Shown here: positions 43,201-54,486 of the stretch, in pieces | Layout: each line of letters starts with the position of its first letter | How positions within the stretch are numbered: position 1 is the stretch's first letter | Origin: Eleusine coracana subsp. coracana | Lineage: Eukaryota; Streptophyta; Magnoliopsida; Poales; Poaceae | Assembly (NCBI GenBank): GCA_032690845.1 | Contig: CM064430.1 | Location: forward strand, 6,310,949-6,374,948 | Reading direction: 5' to 3' | DNA: 64,000 bases | Notes under the pieces: model-generated | The model's database searches: none | What the model was told of the DNA's origin: nothing | Seen by the model: the letters and a program-made list of their open reading frames with translations, nothing else | Made by a program: the position numbers and the translations under genes

Positions 43201-44204
43201 ATTATAATCTATAAGCATAAAAGTCCATATGCTGGAATAGTAAATAGTTAGTGTCTTCATAAAAAAATCGTTGGTGTCCTATGCGTCGGCATAAAAATTG
43301 ATAAAGCTATTATGATCAAATATAATTTTACAGTTGTACATGCATAGTTCTTATGGTCCCATATATGAGGTTTTGTGATCACGTCATTTGGAAGTAATTA
43401 GAGCTTGCCATTCGGAAAAGCGAGCAAAATTAGAAATTAGTAGCTGCGATTAAGAGATATGCTTGCATGTAGTCAACAGTAATAATTAAGATCAGGGTGG
43501 CTCAACCAATGTGTGCATGCACGCATAACCGGTGAGTGTTTGGATTGATGAAGTTTTTGTGATCAAGTTGATTTTTATGCGTGCACCGAAGTGGCTCTGA
43601 CAGTTTTATGAGATTTTACGATCATGTTCACATGGGATTGAAACGAATACAACCTTTGCCATCAAGATGTGATAGCTAAAACATTAATGAACACAATAAA
43701 CAGTAATTAACATAATAAGTATGAGCTAAGCATGCATGCAAGCAATTAAGAGTGGTAATTAAGAGTGGGCGTGCACGCGCGTGTGCATCTACATGCCAAT
43801 CGGCTCCAAATTTTTCAGAAGCTTGAAACAAAAAAGTTTTATGGTGCAGGAGCAAAAAGTAATTGTGCTATGTGTCAGCATAAAAACTGATACAAGGTTT
43901 TCTAATCAAAAAACATTTTATGATCGACAGACCAGTTTTTTATTGTCGTATGATATTTTGTGTCGACGTGTTCTGGAATTAATGGTAGTGCACCAGCTAA
44001 AATAGCTGAATTAGCAACATAATTAATAGTGTTGATTAAGAGGTTCCCATGCAATCAGTAATAACGGCAATCAAGAGATCATCTGGACAAATGCATGCAT
44101 GTATGCGTGAGTGCTCTAGGTGCTTTTATGAGTCCGGATAGGGTGGCTGAGGTGTGACTTAATATACCATATCCTGGGTGTGATTTAGCGCTGTCCTATA
44201 TATG
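40253..44204. repeat. AT-rich non-coding region with old internal duplication
   Basis: No frame longer than about 75 codons has any recognisable domain. Blocks recur in the same order about 1.5-1.7 kb apart: AAGCTTGATGTTAAATAGCAAAT (41198) and AAGCTTGATGCTAAACTGCAAAT (42925), and CTATAAGCATAAAAGT (41700 and 43210). A further pair, TGCGTCGGCATAAAAATTGATA (43282) and TGTGTCAGCATAAAAACTGATA (43872), is about 0.6 kb apart. Strings of TGCATGCATG are common. Confidence 0.55.
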
Positions 44205-44230
44205 CTAGCAAAATGCCCGTACTTAAAAAA
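44205..44230 (-). other. Possible Helitron 3' end (decayed)
   Basis: The minus strand ends ACGGGCATTTTGCTAG, a sequence frequently seen at Helitron 3' ends. The hairpin partner arm is missing and the next base is C rather than T, so this is a weak call. The second-unit copy is at 60524. Confidence 0.35.
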
Positions 44231-46298
44231 AGTTTAATAAACATTCTTGTACAGATAATCATTGAGCTCCAACCAAAAAAACTGTTTTCAAAATTAATTA
44301 AAATTTAATTTTTAATTGAGTGGATTGTATGTCCAACAATTTTGCAGTAATTCCACATTAAAATGGAGCCTTTACTACACAATTTCCATCATATCAGAGT
44401 TACCTGCATCAAGTTTTAAATTAATTTCATTTTTGCACGAGATGAAAAGAGAAAGCAAAAAATTCTATCAAACATGCCACACAATTTCTTTATGTTTAAT
44501 AATTAACTTGCCGTGGTTGCACTTAATAACAAAAAGAAAGTAATGCAGTGGAGCATTTTGGCAGTGTCGAATCTTCCATACCACTATAACAGTATAGCAT
44601 GCATCTGATCAGAGTAACAACCCAGGGTAACCATGATCTCGTCTATGCCGGCAAGAAGGCATGAGTAGTCACCGGCCTTTTTCATCAGTCATGGCTGTGC
44701 GCAGCTCGAAATCCATGGTTTCTACTGCAAATCAAACCAAATTGTTCCCTAAAATCAAAACAAAGACTAAATGAAATAGAAGCAAATGTTTCCCAGGTAC
44801 CTTATTGGATCCATGGCAATAAGGCATGGACGCAACAGAGATGCTGGAAACACCTCATCCCTCCCACTGCTGCCCTCGATATGGATCCTGTTGTTTTCCA
44901 AGAGGAAGAAGTAATCTGGTCAGATTAGAGGCGGCTCCTTGGAGCTACAAGATTTGGGCGCCCAAACCTAACTGGAGCATCGGCGTGGGGTAGTCGCCGG
45001 ACCTGCTCTAGAACTGGGGCACAACTAGCAGGAGCGGCATAGGATGTGGGGCCTCCGCCGCGATCATGGGCATAGGCCTCGGCAGGCTCCACGATCTCTA
45101 TGCTGGTGTGCAATGTTGGACGCAATGACTGTAGCCTTTCGTGTCCTTCATTGCTTGGTAACACTGGTTGCATCAAAGTGAGCGGGCAGTGTTCTTGTTT
45201 GTTGGTTCCATTATATTTGCCTCCGTAGCAACCATGTCTCTTTGTTCTTCTTCAACGGCCGGGCATCAAAACCATGCCGCGAGGAAAACCACAATCACAT
45301 GTGACTGATCCAGCGTGGTTTCATGCGACCGGTGCAATCGATTGGGGTTGTGCTTCGACAGTGACCTTCGTGGCACCCTCGACGACGGGCTCGCTTCAGA
45401 TACGATGATGGTTGGATCATCCGCTTCCAGGTGACGGCAACTATATGAACAATGCTCCATGCATGACCCTAAGAACGAACGCACATCCAAATATATGTGG
45501 CGTGAAAGATTAGCCATAATTGCTTGTCTTTAGGAACAGGACGAAGGCGGCAACACAGCATCCAACCAGGCCACTCCAAGGCAGATGAATGGTAGCTATG
45601 GACCAGTTAGGGATTGCAGGACATGGTCGAGCTTGTCGAATGATGAGGCAGACAAAGCAGTCGCCATGTCGCTTGAAACTGTTCTTGCGCAAAATTATGT
45701 CCAACACCACTTATTGGTTGCGATGAGGGCTCGATGACGGCGACTCTGTGTTCTCCAGAGCTGCTCTTTATGGATGGAAACTCACATATGAAGGGGAAGC
45801 TTACAAGAATCAAATTAGATGTCAGTGACGGCAACAAGGGAAGTCGTTCACCTTATTGCCCACGTCACACCGGCGGCGTGGGAGTTCGATTGGCGATGGG
45901 TTTACGCCCTTTTGTCCGGCGGTGCGAGGGAGCGTGTGGCGGCAGGTGCACTCAATCTCAGGAGAGGGACAGATAGGAGAGGGGTGGACGCATTAGCGAA
46001 TGGTTATTGTCTTTCTTCCTAGAAGCACGAGGGAGCTATTTGTGGCATGTGGACTTAATTTGGGAAAGGGATGAACTCGTTTGGGACTCTGGGCATTCTG
46101 CAGATTGTTTTCCTTCTATGAAGGAAGGAGTAGAGATTTACACGAGAAGGGGCAACTGGCAGGAAAGTACTCATTTGGGACTCTTTGCTAATTCACAGAA
46201 AGGGCAGAATTGCATGGGACTATGATAATTCACGGAAAGGGGCAGGGGGCAGAAAAACCTGGTAGAAGAGATGACCGCACTTGTTTTAATAATAGTGT

Positions 46299-46301
<3 letters not shown>
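44231..46301. other. Non-coding region with a GC-richer centre, no gene recognised
   Basis: AT-rich to about 44580, then richer in GC from about 44800 to 46000, with short frames on both strands (for example 44925-45176 minus and 45734-45976 plus). None has a recognisable domain and none is supported by splice signals that I can trust. Confidence 0.4.

Positions 46302-46354
<53 letters not shown>
46302..46354. repeat. TA microsatellite, 53 bp
   Basis: Alternating TA; the matching array at 62621-62677 is 4 bp longer. Confidence 0.95.
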
Positions 46355-46356
<2 letters not shown>

Positions 46357-46357
<1 letters not shown>

Positions 46358-46739
46358 AAGCATTTTTCCTACTCCGAGGAGTAGCTACTCCCACGTGTAT
46401 ATATCATAATCTGGAGAGATTTAGAGAGTATCATTACATACTTGAGATTTGTAAATTAAGTATATAGTCATACTAGAAGGTATGTGGACATACTCAATTT
46501 TTTTTGTTGGTATACATAAAGTATGAGTACATACTCACTTTTATATAGTAGTAAATGCGATATATGTTCATATGCTTATAACTAGAAAATCATTCAAAAA
46601 AAATTATGGTTATCACTCTCAGAAATCTTTTTTTAAGTGTGTCTACATACTAAAAAAGATAAATAGGTATGAACACATACCCAAGGTGGATTTTTCAGTG
46701 TGGGAGTAACTACACTTGGGAGTAGAACTCCTATTTAGC
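46357..46739. mobile_element. Possible MITE with imperfect inverted ends
   Basis: The left end (CCTACTCCGAGGAGTAGCTA then CTCCCAC) pairs imperfectly with the right end (GTGGGAGTAACTACACTTGG then GAGTAGAACTCC) over about 40 bp. The interior has repeated CATACT and GTATG motifs and no coding. It adjoins the TA array and no target duplication is clear. Confidence 0.45.
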
Positions 46740-46789
46740 AACACCGGTGTTAAATAGATTTAACACCTTGAAAATATTTGTGGTTGCGC

Positions 46790-47011
46790 TTCAAACAATT
46801 ATGGTTGCGCAACACGTTAAATAGTTATTTAGCACCGCAACCATAAACTTTCATTTCCAACCGTTAAAATTTATCCCGTGACTATAAAACTATGAAAAGT
46901 TCACACCCGCGACCATAAGTTTTATCCACAACCATAAATCCTTTCACACTGTAACCATAAAATTTACTGAATTTATTCCCACAACCATAAATATTTTCAC
47001 CGTGACCATAA
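46790..47011. repeat. Minisatellite of CGCAACCATAAA-type units
   Basis: At least seven diverged units of roughly 25 bp containing (A/G)ACCATAAA followed by a T-rich run and a TCAC or CCAC end lie from about 46841 to 47011. Earlier GTGGTTGCG and ATGGTTGCG segments are their complements. It stops directly at the chromovirus coding fragment. Confidence 0.7.
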
Positions 47012-47354
47012 AACTTTGTATGGTCCTGTGATGTACATTGGCAAGGTGGCGTACAAGCTACAACAGCCAGAATCAAGTAACACTCATCCAGTGATTTATG
47101 TCTCTCAACTAAAGAAAGCACTTCCACCAAACAGTGAGGTAAGCACTAATGAAACATTATTATGCTTCGCTACTGACGAATTGTTGTACCCTGTGGAGTT
47201 CTTGCGGACATGTCTTCACCAAGTTAGCAACCCTGCCCTACCGTTTGGACTCATTCGCTGGACATCATTACCACCTTCTTGGACAACATGGGAGAACCTG
47301 CACGAAGAAAAGGTATCCACACTCTCATCAGCTTGGAGTCAAGCTGCGGCTTAA
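47012..47354 (+). pseudogene. Ty3/gypsy (chromovirus) integrase C-terminus and chromodomain fragment
   Basis: The frame reads YGPVMYIGKVAYKLQQPESS, then HPVIYVSQLKKALPPNSEV, and ends with a chromodomain-like part (LIRWTSLPPSWTTWENLHE). These are the last parts of chromovirus pol, which tether integration to chromatin. Everything upstream (gag, protease, RT, integrase core) is missing: the fragment starts abruptly at a minisatellite. The stop (47352-47354) is followed immediately by a purine tract and an LTR, as expected. Confidence 0.88.
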
Positions 47355-47365
47355 GGAGGGGAGGA
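47355..47365 (+). promoter_or_regulatory. Chromovirus polypurine tract
   Basis: GGAGGGGAGGA between the pol stop codon and the TGTAATG start of the LTR. Confidence 0.8.
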
Positions 47366-48070
47366 TGTAATGATCTGCAGGAGGCAGGTTAGAGGAAAGG
47401 CGCCAACGTCCAGTGACGAGCGGGCTGACAGGCTTTGGACCGAGCTCATGTAATACGCTAGTAACAAACTTGGCCTGCAAGACCCATGTACTGGCTACAA
47501 GAGCTGTCGTTAAAAATCGGACAAAGCAGCGAAAAACATAACAATAAGAGCATCTCCAGCAGCTATCCTATAATGGATTGCTATCCCTAAAAACTGCACC
47601 ATATCCTAAAATCTAGCAAAAAATAGCTCCAGCAGCAATCCTAAATGGATTGCTATCCCTAAATTGTTTAGGATATATCCTATACTTCTCAATCCAATCT
47701 GCAAATATACCAATCGAACCATCAAACCCCAAAACTTTGCTCCTTGCGCGCGAACTTCCAACTGGCAACGGTGGAAGTTTCCAGCCCCAAATTCGCCGTC
47801 GCTCCTCACCCGCCCGCTCCATCTCCAATGAGCTCCACCACCAAATTCACCATGGAAGGTGATGAGCTCCACCACCAAATCCACCAAATTTACCATGGAA
47901 TTGTTAAAATCAGTTTTAGGATTTCAGTTATAGGATAGCTGCTGGAGATGCTCTAAGAACGACTCCGAACTCAGCCTTTGCTTTCTTCCTCCCCAAGCCG
48001 CTGCCTCAGCGCTGGTGATTGCAAATTCCGTCCGAGGTGCTCCGGCATGCTGTCGCCGAGGATCGTTACA
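47366..48070 (+). repeat. Chromovirus 3' LTR with MITE insertion
   Basis: Begins TGTAATGATC after the purine tract and most plausibly ends ATCGTTACA at 48070, giving matching TGTAA and TTACA ends. About 296 bp without the MITE and its duplicated TAA. No second LTR is in the window, so the end is inferred. Confidence 0.65.
47548..47953. mobile_element. MITE with GAGCATCTCCAGCAG inverted ends and TAA duplication
   Basis: The left terminus GAGCATCTCCAGCAGCTATC and its exact reverse complement at the right end form the inverted repeats. TAA flanks both sides (47545-47547 and 47954-47956). The 3-bp TAA duplication suits PIF/Harbinger-type (Tourist) MITEs; the terminal sequence is widespread in rice. 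Non-coding, 406 bp. Confidence 0.9.
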
Positions 48071-49560
48071 TGCCTCTACAAGACTCAGATATCGAGTAGG
48101 AACTAGATAGAAGAGGTGCACAATGGGAGCTAGACAGGGTGGCTCGACAGCAGCGGGATCTGCACGGCGACGCAGAGCAGCTTGGTTGCCGACCACATCC
48201 GCCCTCCGTCCCTGACAGAGCTGTCCGTTCCCTCTCTCTCCTCGTTGGTCCGTTGGAGCAGCTGGGCGGTGAGCAGCTGCAGCACGCGTCTTCGGAGGCA
48301 GGCAGACAGCGTTGGGACGAGCACGCGAATTGGGACAAGCAGAAAGCGATTGGGAATTTGACAGCAGTAAATAGTGGCATTCTTGTCTTTTTACTTTTGA
48401 GTTGTTTTGGCTGTTGAAATGCTAGAGTAACACTATTTCACGGACAGGAGTACAAATATTATTTGTAACCGCTGCCAGATGATTTCTAGCCACCTAAAAA
48501 CTGGAACATCCATTCTTGCATACAAAAGACAAGGTATGAATGCGGTGCGTATTTATCACACAACAATCATATAATTATAGTTTCGGGCATGGGAGGCATC
48601 ATCAAGATAAAACTGTGCATGCACAGACAACGATACAGAACCCTTGCTTCGCCAGGACTGATTTGTAGAGCCTCTTGTGCCTTGTGCCTTCTCCGTCCCT
48701 ACGCATGCTATCAACTGCCAGACCACCTTTCATAACCTGCCCATGTGACGCCTCTTCTTCGTCTCGATTGACTCTGCTGCCGTTTGCTGCTAGTGTCCGG
48801 TCCCCCCAGTCCTCCTCTCGAGGGAGATAGTTCAGGGCGTGGGAGCACTATCGTTGGAGCCCGGCTCCCTCCTTGCCCTTTCCATGGTTTCTCAGCTTTT
48901 GCTTCCTCGTAAAGCGGGCACATGCACGGGTGCCTGCTCAAGCAAGCAGGTGCCGGCCATACCCACTCTAATCTCTAACTATGGCAGGCAGCAGTGTGAC
49001 AAAAGCATGGCCAACACCTTTGGTCTTACTCTTACCACAACACTATAGCTTGAGAGGCATCAGCATAAAAGAGACTCCTTGATACCACTGTATTCAAACA
49101 GATTATGGAGGCCTTTGGTCCACGATACAACGGGGAAGTGAGCAACAGAAAGACCAAGCTTCGAATTGATCCAGTCACTGGAATCGACCATATGGAGGTT
49201 GTCCCGACTCTATTCTGTATTGCACGGAGGTGGCGCGTCTATTAGCAGACCAGAGCATGCTTGAGTGTTCAATAATGCCATGAAGAAAATATCAAAGTAA
49301 GCATGACAAAGGATCACTCACTTCAAATTACCATGAAGTTGTATCACTTTTGATTGGACGCAGTAGATGGGACAAAGCAATAGAAGAACTCCTTCAAGTT
49401 ACCATGAGGATAATTCTAATCTTCATCAAACTATTTTCCCACTTTTTTGTAGAACTGCAATACTTTGAGGAAAGAGATGTGCATAGTCCTCTCAGATTTG
49501 TTTCGAGAGAAATCCTTAAGATTCATGGTCATGTTTTACATGTCACATGTTAATTTTTGT
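48071..49560. other. Intergenic DNA, no gene recognised
   Basis: Variable composition with a GC-richer patch at 48640-48960. Short frames on both strands show no recognisable domain. Part could belong to the CACTA remnant that follows, but I cannot locate its 5' terminus. Confidence 0.35.
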
Positions 49561-49643
49561 GGCTTTCACAACAGGAAAACGACACACCCCAAAATGGTGT
49601 AGCGGCTGGTACGAACCTAACCTGCTGCTACAGTGTCTGGGAT

Positions 49644-49657
49644 GGGGGGGGGGGGGG
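49644..49657. repeat. G14 homopolymer
   Basis: Fourteen consecutive G residues in a GC-rich context. Confidence 0.95.
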
Positions 49658-49872
49658 ACACGAGCCGCCGCTACAGATGATAACTAGCGGCAGTGGTCGT
49701 TGTCCCCAAGCCTGAGCGCCGCTCCCTCCCCTCCCCGAGTGCCGCCCCTCCCTCCTCGAGTGCGGCCTCCTCGAGCTTCGCCGCCTCCCCTCCCTGAGCC
49801 CGAGCGCTGCCCCTCCAGGAGAACGGCCTCCCCTCCTGGAGCGCGCCTGGCCTCCCTGAGCGCCATCGCCTT

Positions 49873-49877
<5 letters not shown>

Positions 49878-49911
<34 letters not shown>
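49878..49911. repeat. CT microsatellite
   Basis: About 17 CT units joining a GC-rich, pyrimidine-biased block to an AT-rich minisatellite. Confidence 0.95.
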
Positions 49912-49913
<2 letters not shown>

Positions 49914-49920
49914 GTTCTTA

Positions 49921-50245
49921 GCATTAGGGTTAGTATAATTAGCTTAATTTTAGTGTTAACTTAATTTAGTGTAAATTAATTTAACCTAATCAGCTTAATT
50001 TAGTCTTAATTAATTTAGTATAATTAGATTAATTTAGTGTTTAATTTAGTATAATTAGCTTAATTTAGTGTTTAACTTAGTATAATTAGCTTAATTTAGT
50101 GTGAAATAATTTAGTATACTTAGTTTAATTTTAGTGTGAATTAATTTAGTATAATTAGCTTAATTTAGTATTAATTAATTTAATATAATTAGTTGAATTT
50201 AGTGTTAAGTAATTTAGTATAATTAGTTTAATTTGCTGAGGTTTA
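49921..50245. repeat. Minisatellite of about 35-bp units (TTAGTATAATTAGCTTAATT)
   Basis: About nine diverged units combining ATTTAGTATAATTAG and CTTAATTTAGTGT(T/G)AA. It contains almost no C and lies just upstream of the CACTA coding remnants. Confidence 0.85.
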
Positions 50246-50996
50246 GTATCTTAATTGTATTTGTTGAGTGTTAGTATCTTAATTTTTCTCTCACGCTCTC
50301 TTATCTTATCCTCTCATCTCTTGTTTCTTTATTTCACTCTCTCCCTCTCTCACTCAAACCCAAACCCATTCTCCATTTGCTTAGGATTAGTATCTGATTT
50401 TTATTCCAATTAGAAATGGAGAGCAAGATGCCGTCAGAGAATCTGGAACATGCCCTCATCCAGTACATACATACATCTGGATCTATGGGGTCGTCTTCAG
50501 ATGATTCCGAATCCAACAGGCATTAGGAAGAACCAGAGGATCCATTTCCCCAACCATGTCCGAAACGTCGAGTGGGGAGCCTGGACCCTGATTGCATGCC
50601 TCAAGAGCAGGTATAATGTTAGAGATGCATTTCCAAAAAAAAATTAGAATTGTTCCTTCCATTTATTCAACTAAATTCTATTTCATATAATTTAGGCTCC
50701 TCGATGAAGTGTGTGGCGATTGTTCGCAACAAAGGAGGAAACCAATGTGGCCCCTCAGGAGCCATCAGAAGAGGTGCCTTCTGAATCAAATAGAAACAAA
50801 CACAAGCGGTGAGCACTCTGCGAATAAGGCAGAGGGTATCCATAAGGTACTTTCACTTGACCCCAAAGACGGCGTGCCGATGGAACCTCCAGGTGTCCAT
50901 GCAAAATGGTAGAACCATTGCGGCAATGTACTGAGGGACCTATGCAAGATCACTTGGATGAATTTGCGTGGAACAAAAAATCAAGATGTGGTCAGA

Positions 50997-51668
50997 GGTC
51001 AGGAAAACAATCTGGTTTCAACCAACAGACGTTGAGAGAGCCAAGAAGGCAACATTTAATACTCTAAGCCACATCTTCGGAGATTACAAATCTCATCTCA
51101 ACCACAACTATGTCAAGAAAAATTGAACCCCTGTCAATAAGCATGGACATATTAGTTAAGACCTCTTCGTTGCAAAGAAGACCTCTGGTGAGGCCAAAAA
51201 TCTTAGTGAAAATACGATGTTGCTACCCAATAAGAAGAACAAGTACAAGCAAGGATTAGGGCCAGACGATTACAGGAAGAAAATTCTGCTATGGAGGGAG
51301 ATGGAAAAGAACTGCATGTGGGGGGGTGCCTTGAGGAGCGTGCAAGGAATTGAATATATGCTCGCTTAGAGATCACTAATGATGGTGAGATTATTGTGAA
51401 AGAGCTAGACACAGAAGAAGTGGTTCAAGCCTTGACTGGTACCATCATGGCTCAAATAGAGAAGGGACTATTTTCATCTGTGCACCACAAGAACCAGCTC
51501 ACAAAGGATATCGGTATGAAAGAACATGGAGGTCGGTTCGAGGAGTATCTTCGTCGATTACTTGGAAAGCAGGCTTCCTTGATTCATCTGTCGAATACAA
51601 GAAGCATGCATTGCATAAGAAAGAATGGGAAGAGAAAAGCCAGGAAGAATGGAAATGACAATTTGTGA
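50997..51668 (+). pseudogene. CACTA TNP-like transposase-associated protein remnant
   Basis: A decayed frame runs from KIWFQPTDVERAKKATFNTL-like sequence (about 51000-51110) through a stop-broken lysine-rich part (NKKNKYKQGL) to a 90-codon open segment at 51396-51668. That segment contains VQALTGTIMAQIEKGLF and KDIGMKEHGGRF. The (P)EHGGR motif is characteristic of the plant CACTA TNP-type proteins that bind subterminal repeats. Several stops and at least one frameshift follow the motif. Confidence 0.6.
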
Positions 51669-52530
51669 AATTTGCTATGGATCAGGACTGCTGTGGTTTT
51701 GATGTTAGCGGTCTATGATCTATAGTCCTGAACCTCATACCCAAGTTAGAAGCAATGTTAGGTGGCATGTCTGCCTTGATGTAATCGGGATAGGAAGACA
51801 ACATTGAGGATACTTTTTGTGAGCTACATGTCTGGTTCGGTTAAAAGGGGAAGATCATAAAGGTCGCTACTGGTATGGCACTTCTAGGAAGGACTATCCA
51901 CAACATGGAAATTACCTCTTGGCTATGTGAGAGTATCTGTTTTTTGAGATAGTCCAAGGATATGAGGACAATGAGATAGAATGCCCAATACCTAAGGCGG
52001 GGATAGAAACACTTCAACAGGCTGTCGGCTCTTTAATTTTGTGAAAACGATGTGATGTTGTCCTTTGCATGCCACAGGCCTCTCCACCCTTGTAGTCCGG
52101 TCATGGGTCATTTCATGAGAGCCAACCACATGCAGGGGATCAAGTTGGTCAACTGTCTCCTATGTCCGGGGCAGATTTGGTCAACAAGATCCTTCTCAAC
52201 CTGTGGCTGAGAAAGAAATGTTATGACTTCAGTGTGGAGCCGACAAAGGTGGGAACACAGTTAATGTTGAGACTGCTCCTCTACCTCCTCAGGAGACATC
52301 CAAGCCCCTCATCCCTAGAACTATTACCGGTTTTAAGAATGAGGCGGACAGTCAAATGCAGATCAATGTAAGTAAATACTTGCAACGATGAAGGAAGACA
52401 GGTAAGTGGGTCAAAGATCCCCGTAAACCTGTATCATATGACGATAATATTTTCAAGGACCAAGATGAAGATTTGGAATTTCTCGTATTCAAGTTCAGCA
52501 AGCCCCTAATCTCAAAACCTTCTCTAGGAA

Positions 52531-53090
52531 ATGTGGAAGCTCCATGACTGGTACATACAAGCATGCAAAGAAGGAGTGGAATTTATCCCTTGTAAAGTTT
52601 CATCGCATATATTCAATGATGAAGGCGGTAACAACTTAATAGGGCTATATTTTGATGATATCCACCGAACGTTCCGGCTTCAAAGGATGGATGTCACCGT
52701 CATTGTCTTGTGGTGCATGTAAGTGCCTCCATAAGTCACCTTTCTATTTTCAAACACATTTCTACATACTAATGTTAATTAAATGATGAAAATTGATTAG
52801 TTTGTAGCATGAATTATGTGTTCCAAAAAAAGGAATATTCAGGAAAAGATTGGAAGGTTGCATACCTCAACCCAACATTGATAAATCAAGGTGCGATTAA
52901 CCCCTAGATAAATATGGTCGATCCTATGTACAAGGACACGACACCAAAGAGCTGAAAAGAATGTAGGAGGACATCACAATAGCTGCCAGGTCTCAGGTTG
53001 CAACTTATATTTTTAGTTGTTTCATGAAGTGGCAAGATAGAGAATGCATTATGGATTTCTACAACTTCAGGTAAGTTCAAATATTGTATT
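52531..53090 (+). pseudogene. Ulp1-like protease gene remnant of CACTA element
   Basis: The open segment 52531-52722 starts MWKLHDWYIQACKEGVEFI, resembling the region ahead of the Ulp1 (SUMO-protease-like) domain often carried by grass CACTA elements. Further fragments (MNYVFQKKEYSGKDWKVAYLN near 52809, and SCFMKWQDRECIMDFYNF near 53020-53070) follow in the expected order. The catalytic His, Asp and Cys region is absent because the sequence ends at the duplication junction 53122. Confidence 0.55.
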
Positions 53091-53129
53091 GTACTCTATG
53101 TGTTGCCGATAAATGGAATACTAACATTG

Positions 53130-53918
53130 CTTAGCCAAGTGCTTGTAGCGTCCACACTTGTAGCATTTCCTGTCACTCCTAGACTTAGAAATGCAACCCC
53201 CTTGAACCTTTGCTTGTGACTTACCCCTTTTCCTGTTGCGTTTCTGTTTGGATTTACTCTTAAAGTTTGGTGCATGGACTTTTGGTCCTCCAAACTTGTT
53301 GCTACTCTATGCATTATGGTGAACTTCTGGCAGAGGAGCAGACCCAACAGGGCGTTGGCGATGAGTTCTCATGCTGAGTTCATCATGCTTTTCTGCCAGA
53401 AGTAAATCATGAATGAGGTCAGAGTAACGCTGGTAATTCCTCCCATGGTATTGCTGTTGTAAGACCCTATCAGATGGAAGCATAGAGGTAATAGTCTTCT
53501 CTATCTTCTCTTCCTCTGAGGGTTCTTTCTCACAGAAACGCAACTTGGCACAAATCTTATGAACAACATGGTTATACTCTCCAATGGTTTTAAAATCCTA
53601 GAGACGTAGTTGAGACCATTCATGACTAGCCTCGGGCAGGATGACTGCCTTGTGCTGTTCATATCTGTTTTTCAAGGATTGCCACAAAGCACTTGGTTCC
53701 TCTTCCATCACATACTCCGCCTTGAGATCGCGGTGTATGTGGTGCCTTATAATACATAAGGCATTATACTTGAATTGATCAGGGAGTACCTCCACTCTCT
53801 CCTTAGGAGGAGTGAGAGCTGCCAGAATTCCTCTAAAGGCCAAGCTGATCTTGATGTCCACCGCCCATGTAGGATAATTATGGCCATCAACAGCAAGTTC
53901 ATCGAACTTTGGAGCCAT
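53130..53918 (-). pseudogene. Copia-2 gag, unit 2 copy
   Basis: Same broken frames as 36820-37602, starting at the ATG ending 53918 (MAPKFDELAVDG). The CCHC knuckle is retained and the frame then meets a stop at the junction. It carries the same inherited breaks as unit 1. Confidence 0.9.
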
Positions 53919-54486
53919 GAGACCTACATAGGTGTAACCAGAGATTTAGTTTAAAATCCATCATGGTTATGTTGTTGTAACAACGCAAATTCATAAAGAT
54001 TTTGCATATAGTTTGATGTGAATCAAACTCCAATGTGCAAGAGATAACAATCTCCATTGCCACATAATATTTGCAAGAAATAAGGATCTCAATTGCAAAT
54101 AACATTGTTGTAATCTCAGTTTAGTGCATCTCATTTAATTCTATAAAATTAAATGCAATTTGCAAGAAATATGCATCTCCATTGCAAATTCTAGTATTCT
54201 ATGTTGTTGTGTTTACTACTCAATTCTGCTCGAAATAAGCACACACAGGCTAATGAGGTTAAATTGACATTTGCAAGAAATATAAATATCTACATTGCAA
54301 CCATGGTAAACACTATATTACATCATTACAATTAATAGTTGACATAATATACTTCCAATTCTAACAGATAGATTGGGAAATAAACATTACAGCACAATAC
54401 TAAACACTAATATAGTAAATAACACAGGCTAAACTGAGTATTTACAACACTAAGTATAGAAATATACTAAAATAGTCATAATACAC
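53919..54486 (-). repeat. Leader repeats (TTGCAAGAAAT...CATTGCAA), unit 2 copy
   Basis: Copy of 37603-38170 with the same four partial palindromes. Confidence 0.75.

Larger units (their letters stand above)
36807..53122. repeat. Tandem duplication, unit 1 (16316 bp)
   Basis: The sequence beginning AACATTGCTTAGCC at 36807 begins again at 53123 and runs in parallel to the end of the window (47677 matching 64000). Offsets change only at a G-tract and two TA arrays (16316, 16315, 16319, 16323). Long frames inside the two units are identical. The unit contains gag and upstream LTR of Copia-2, modules A/B, AT-rich DNA, the chromovirus fragment and the CACTA remnant. Confidence 0.95.
49570..53122 (+). 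mobile_element. Decayed CACTA (En/Spm) element fragment, cut at the duplication junction
   Basis: The plus strand carries remnants of two genes typical of grass CACTA elements: a TNP-like protein with an EHGGR motif (50997-51660) and the start of a Ulp1-like protease gene (52531-53090). Upstream lie CCGCTACA/TGTAGCGG-type motifs (49600-49690), GC-rich sequence, a CT microsatellite and an AT-rich minisatellite. The element ends abruptly at 53122, where the second duplication unit begins. The terminal CACTA repeats are not found. Confidence 0.65.

Noticed and set aside
44925..46022. Possible small host genes in the GC-richer centre of the 40-46 kb region
   Set aside because: Frames of 66-83 codons overlap on both strands, have no domain and no credible exon structure.
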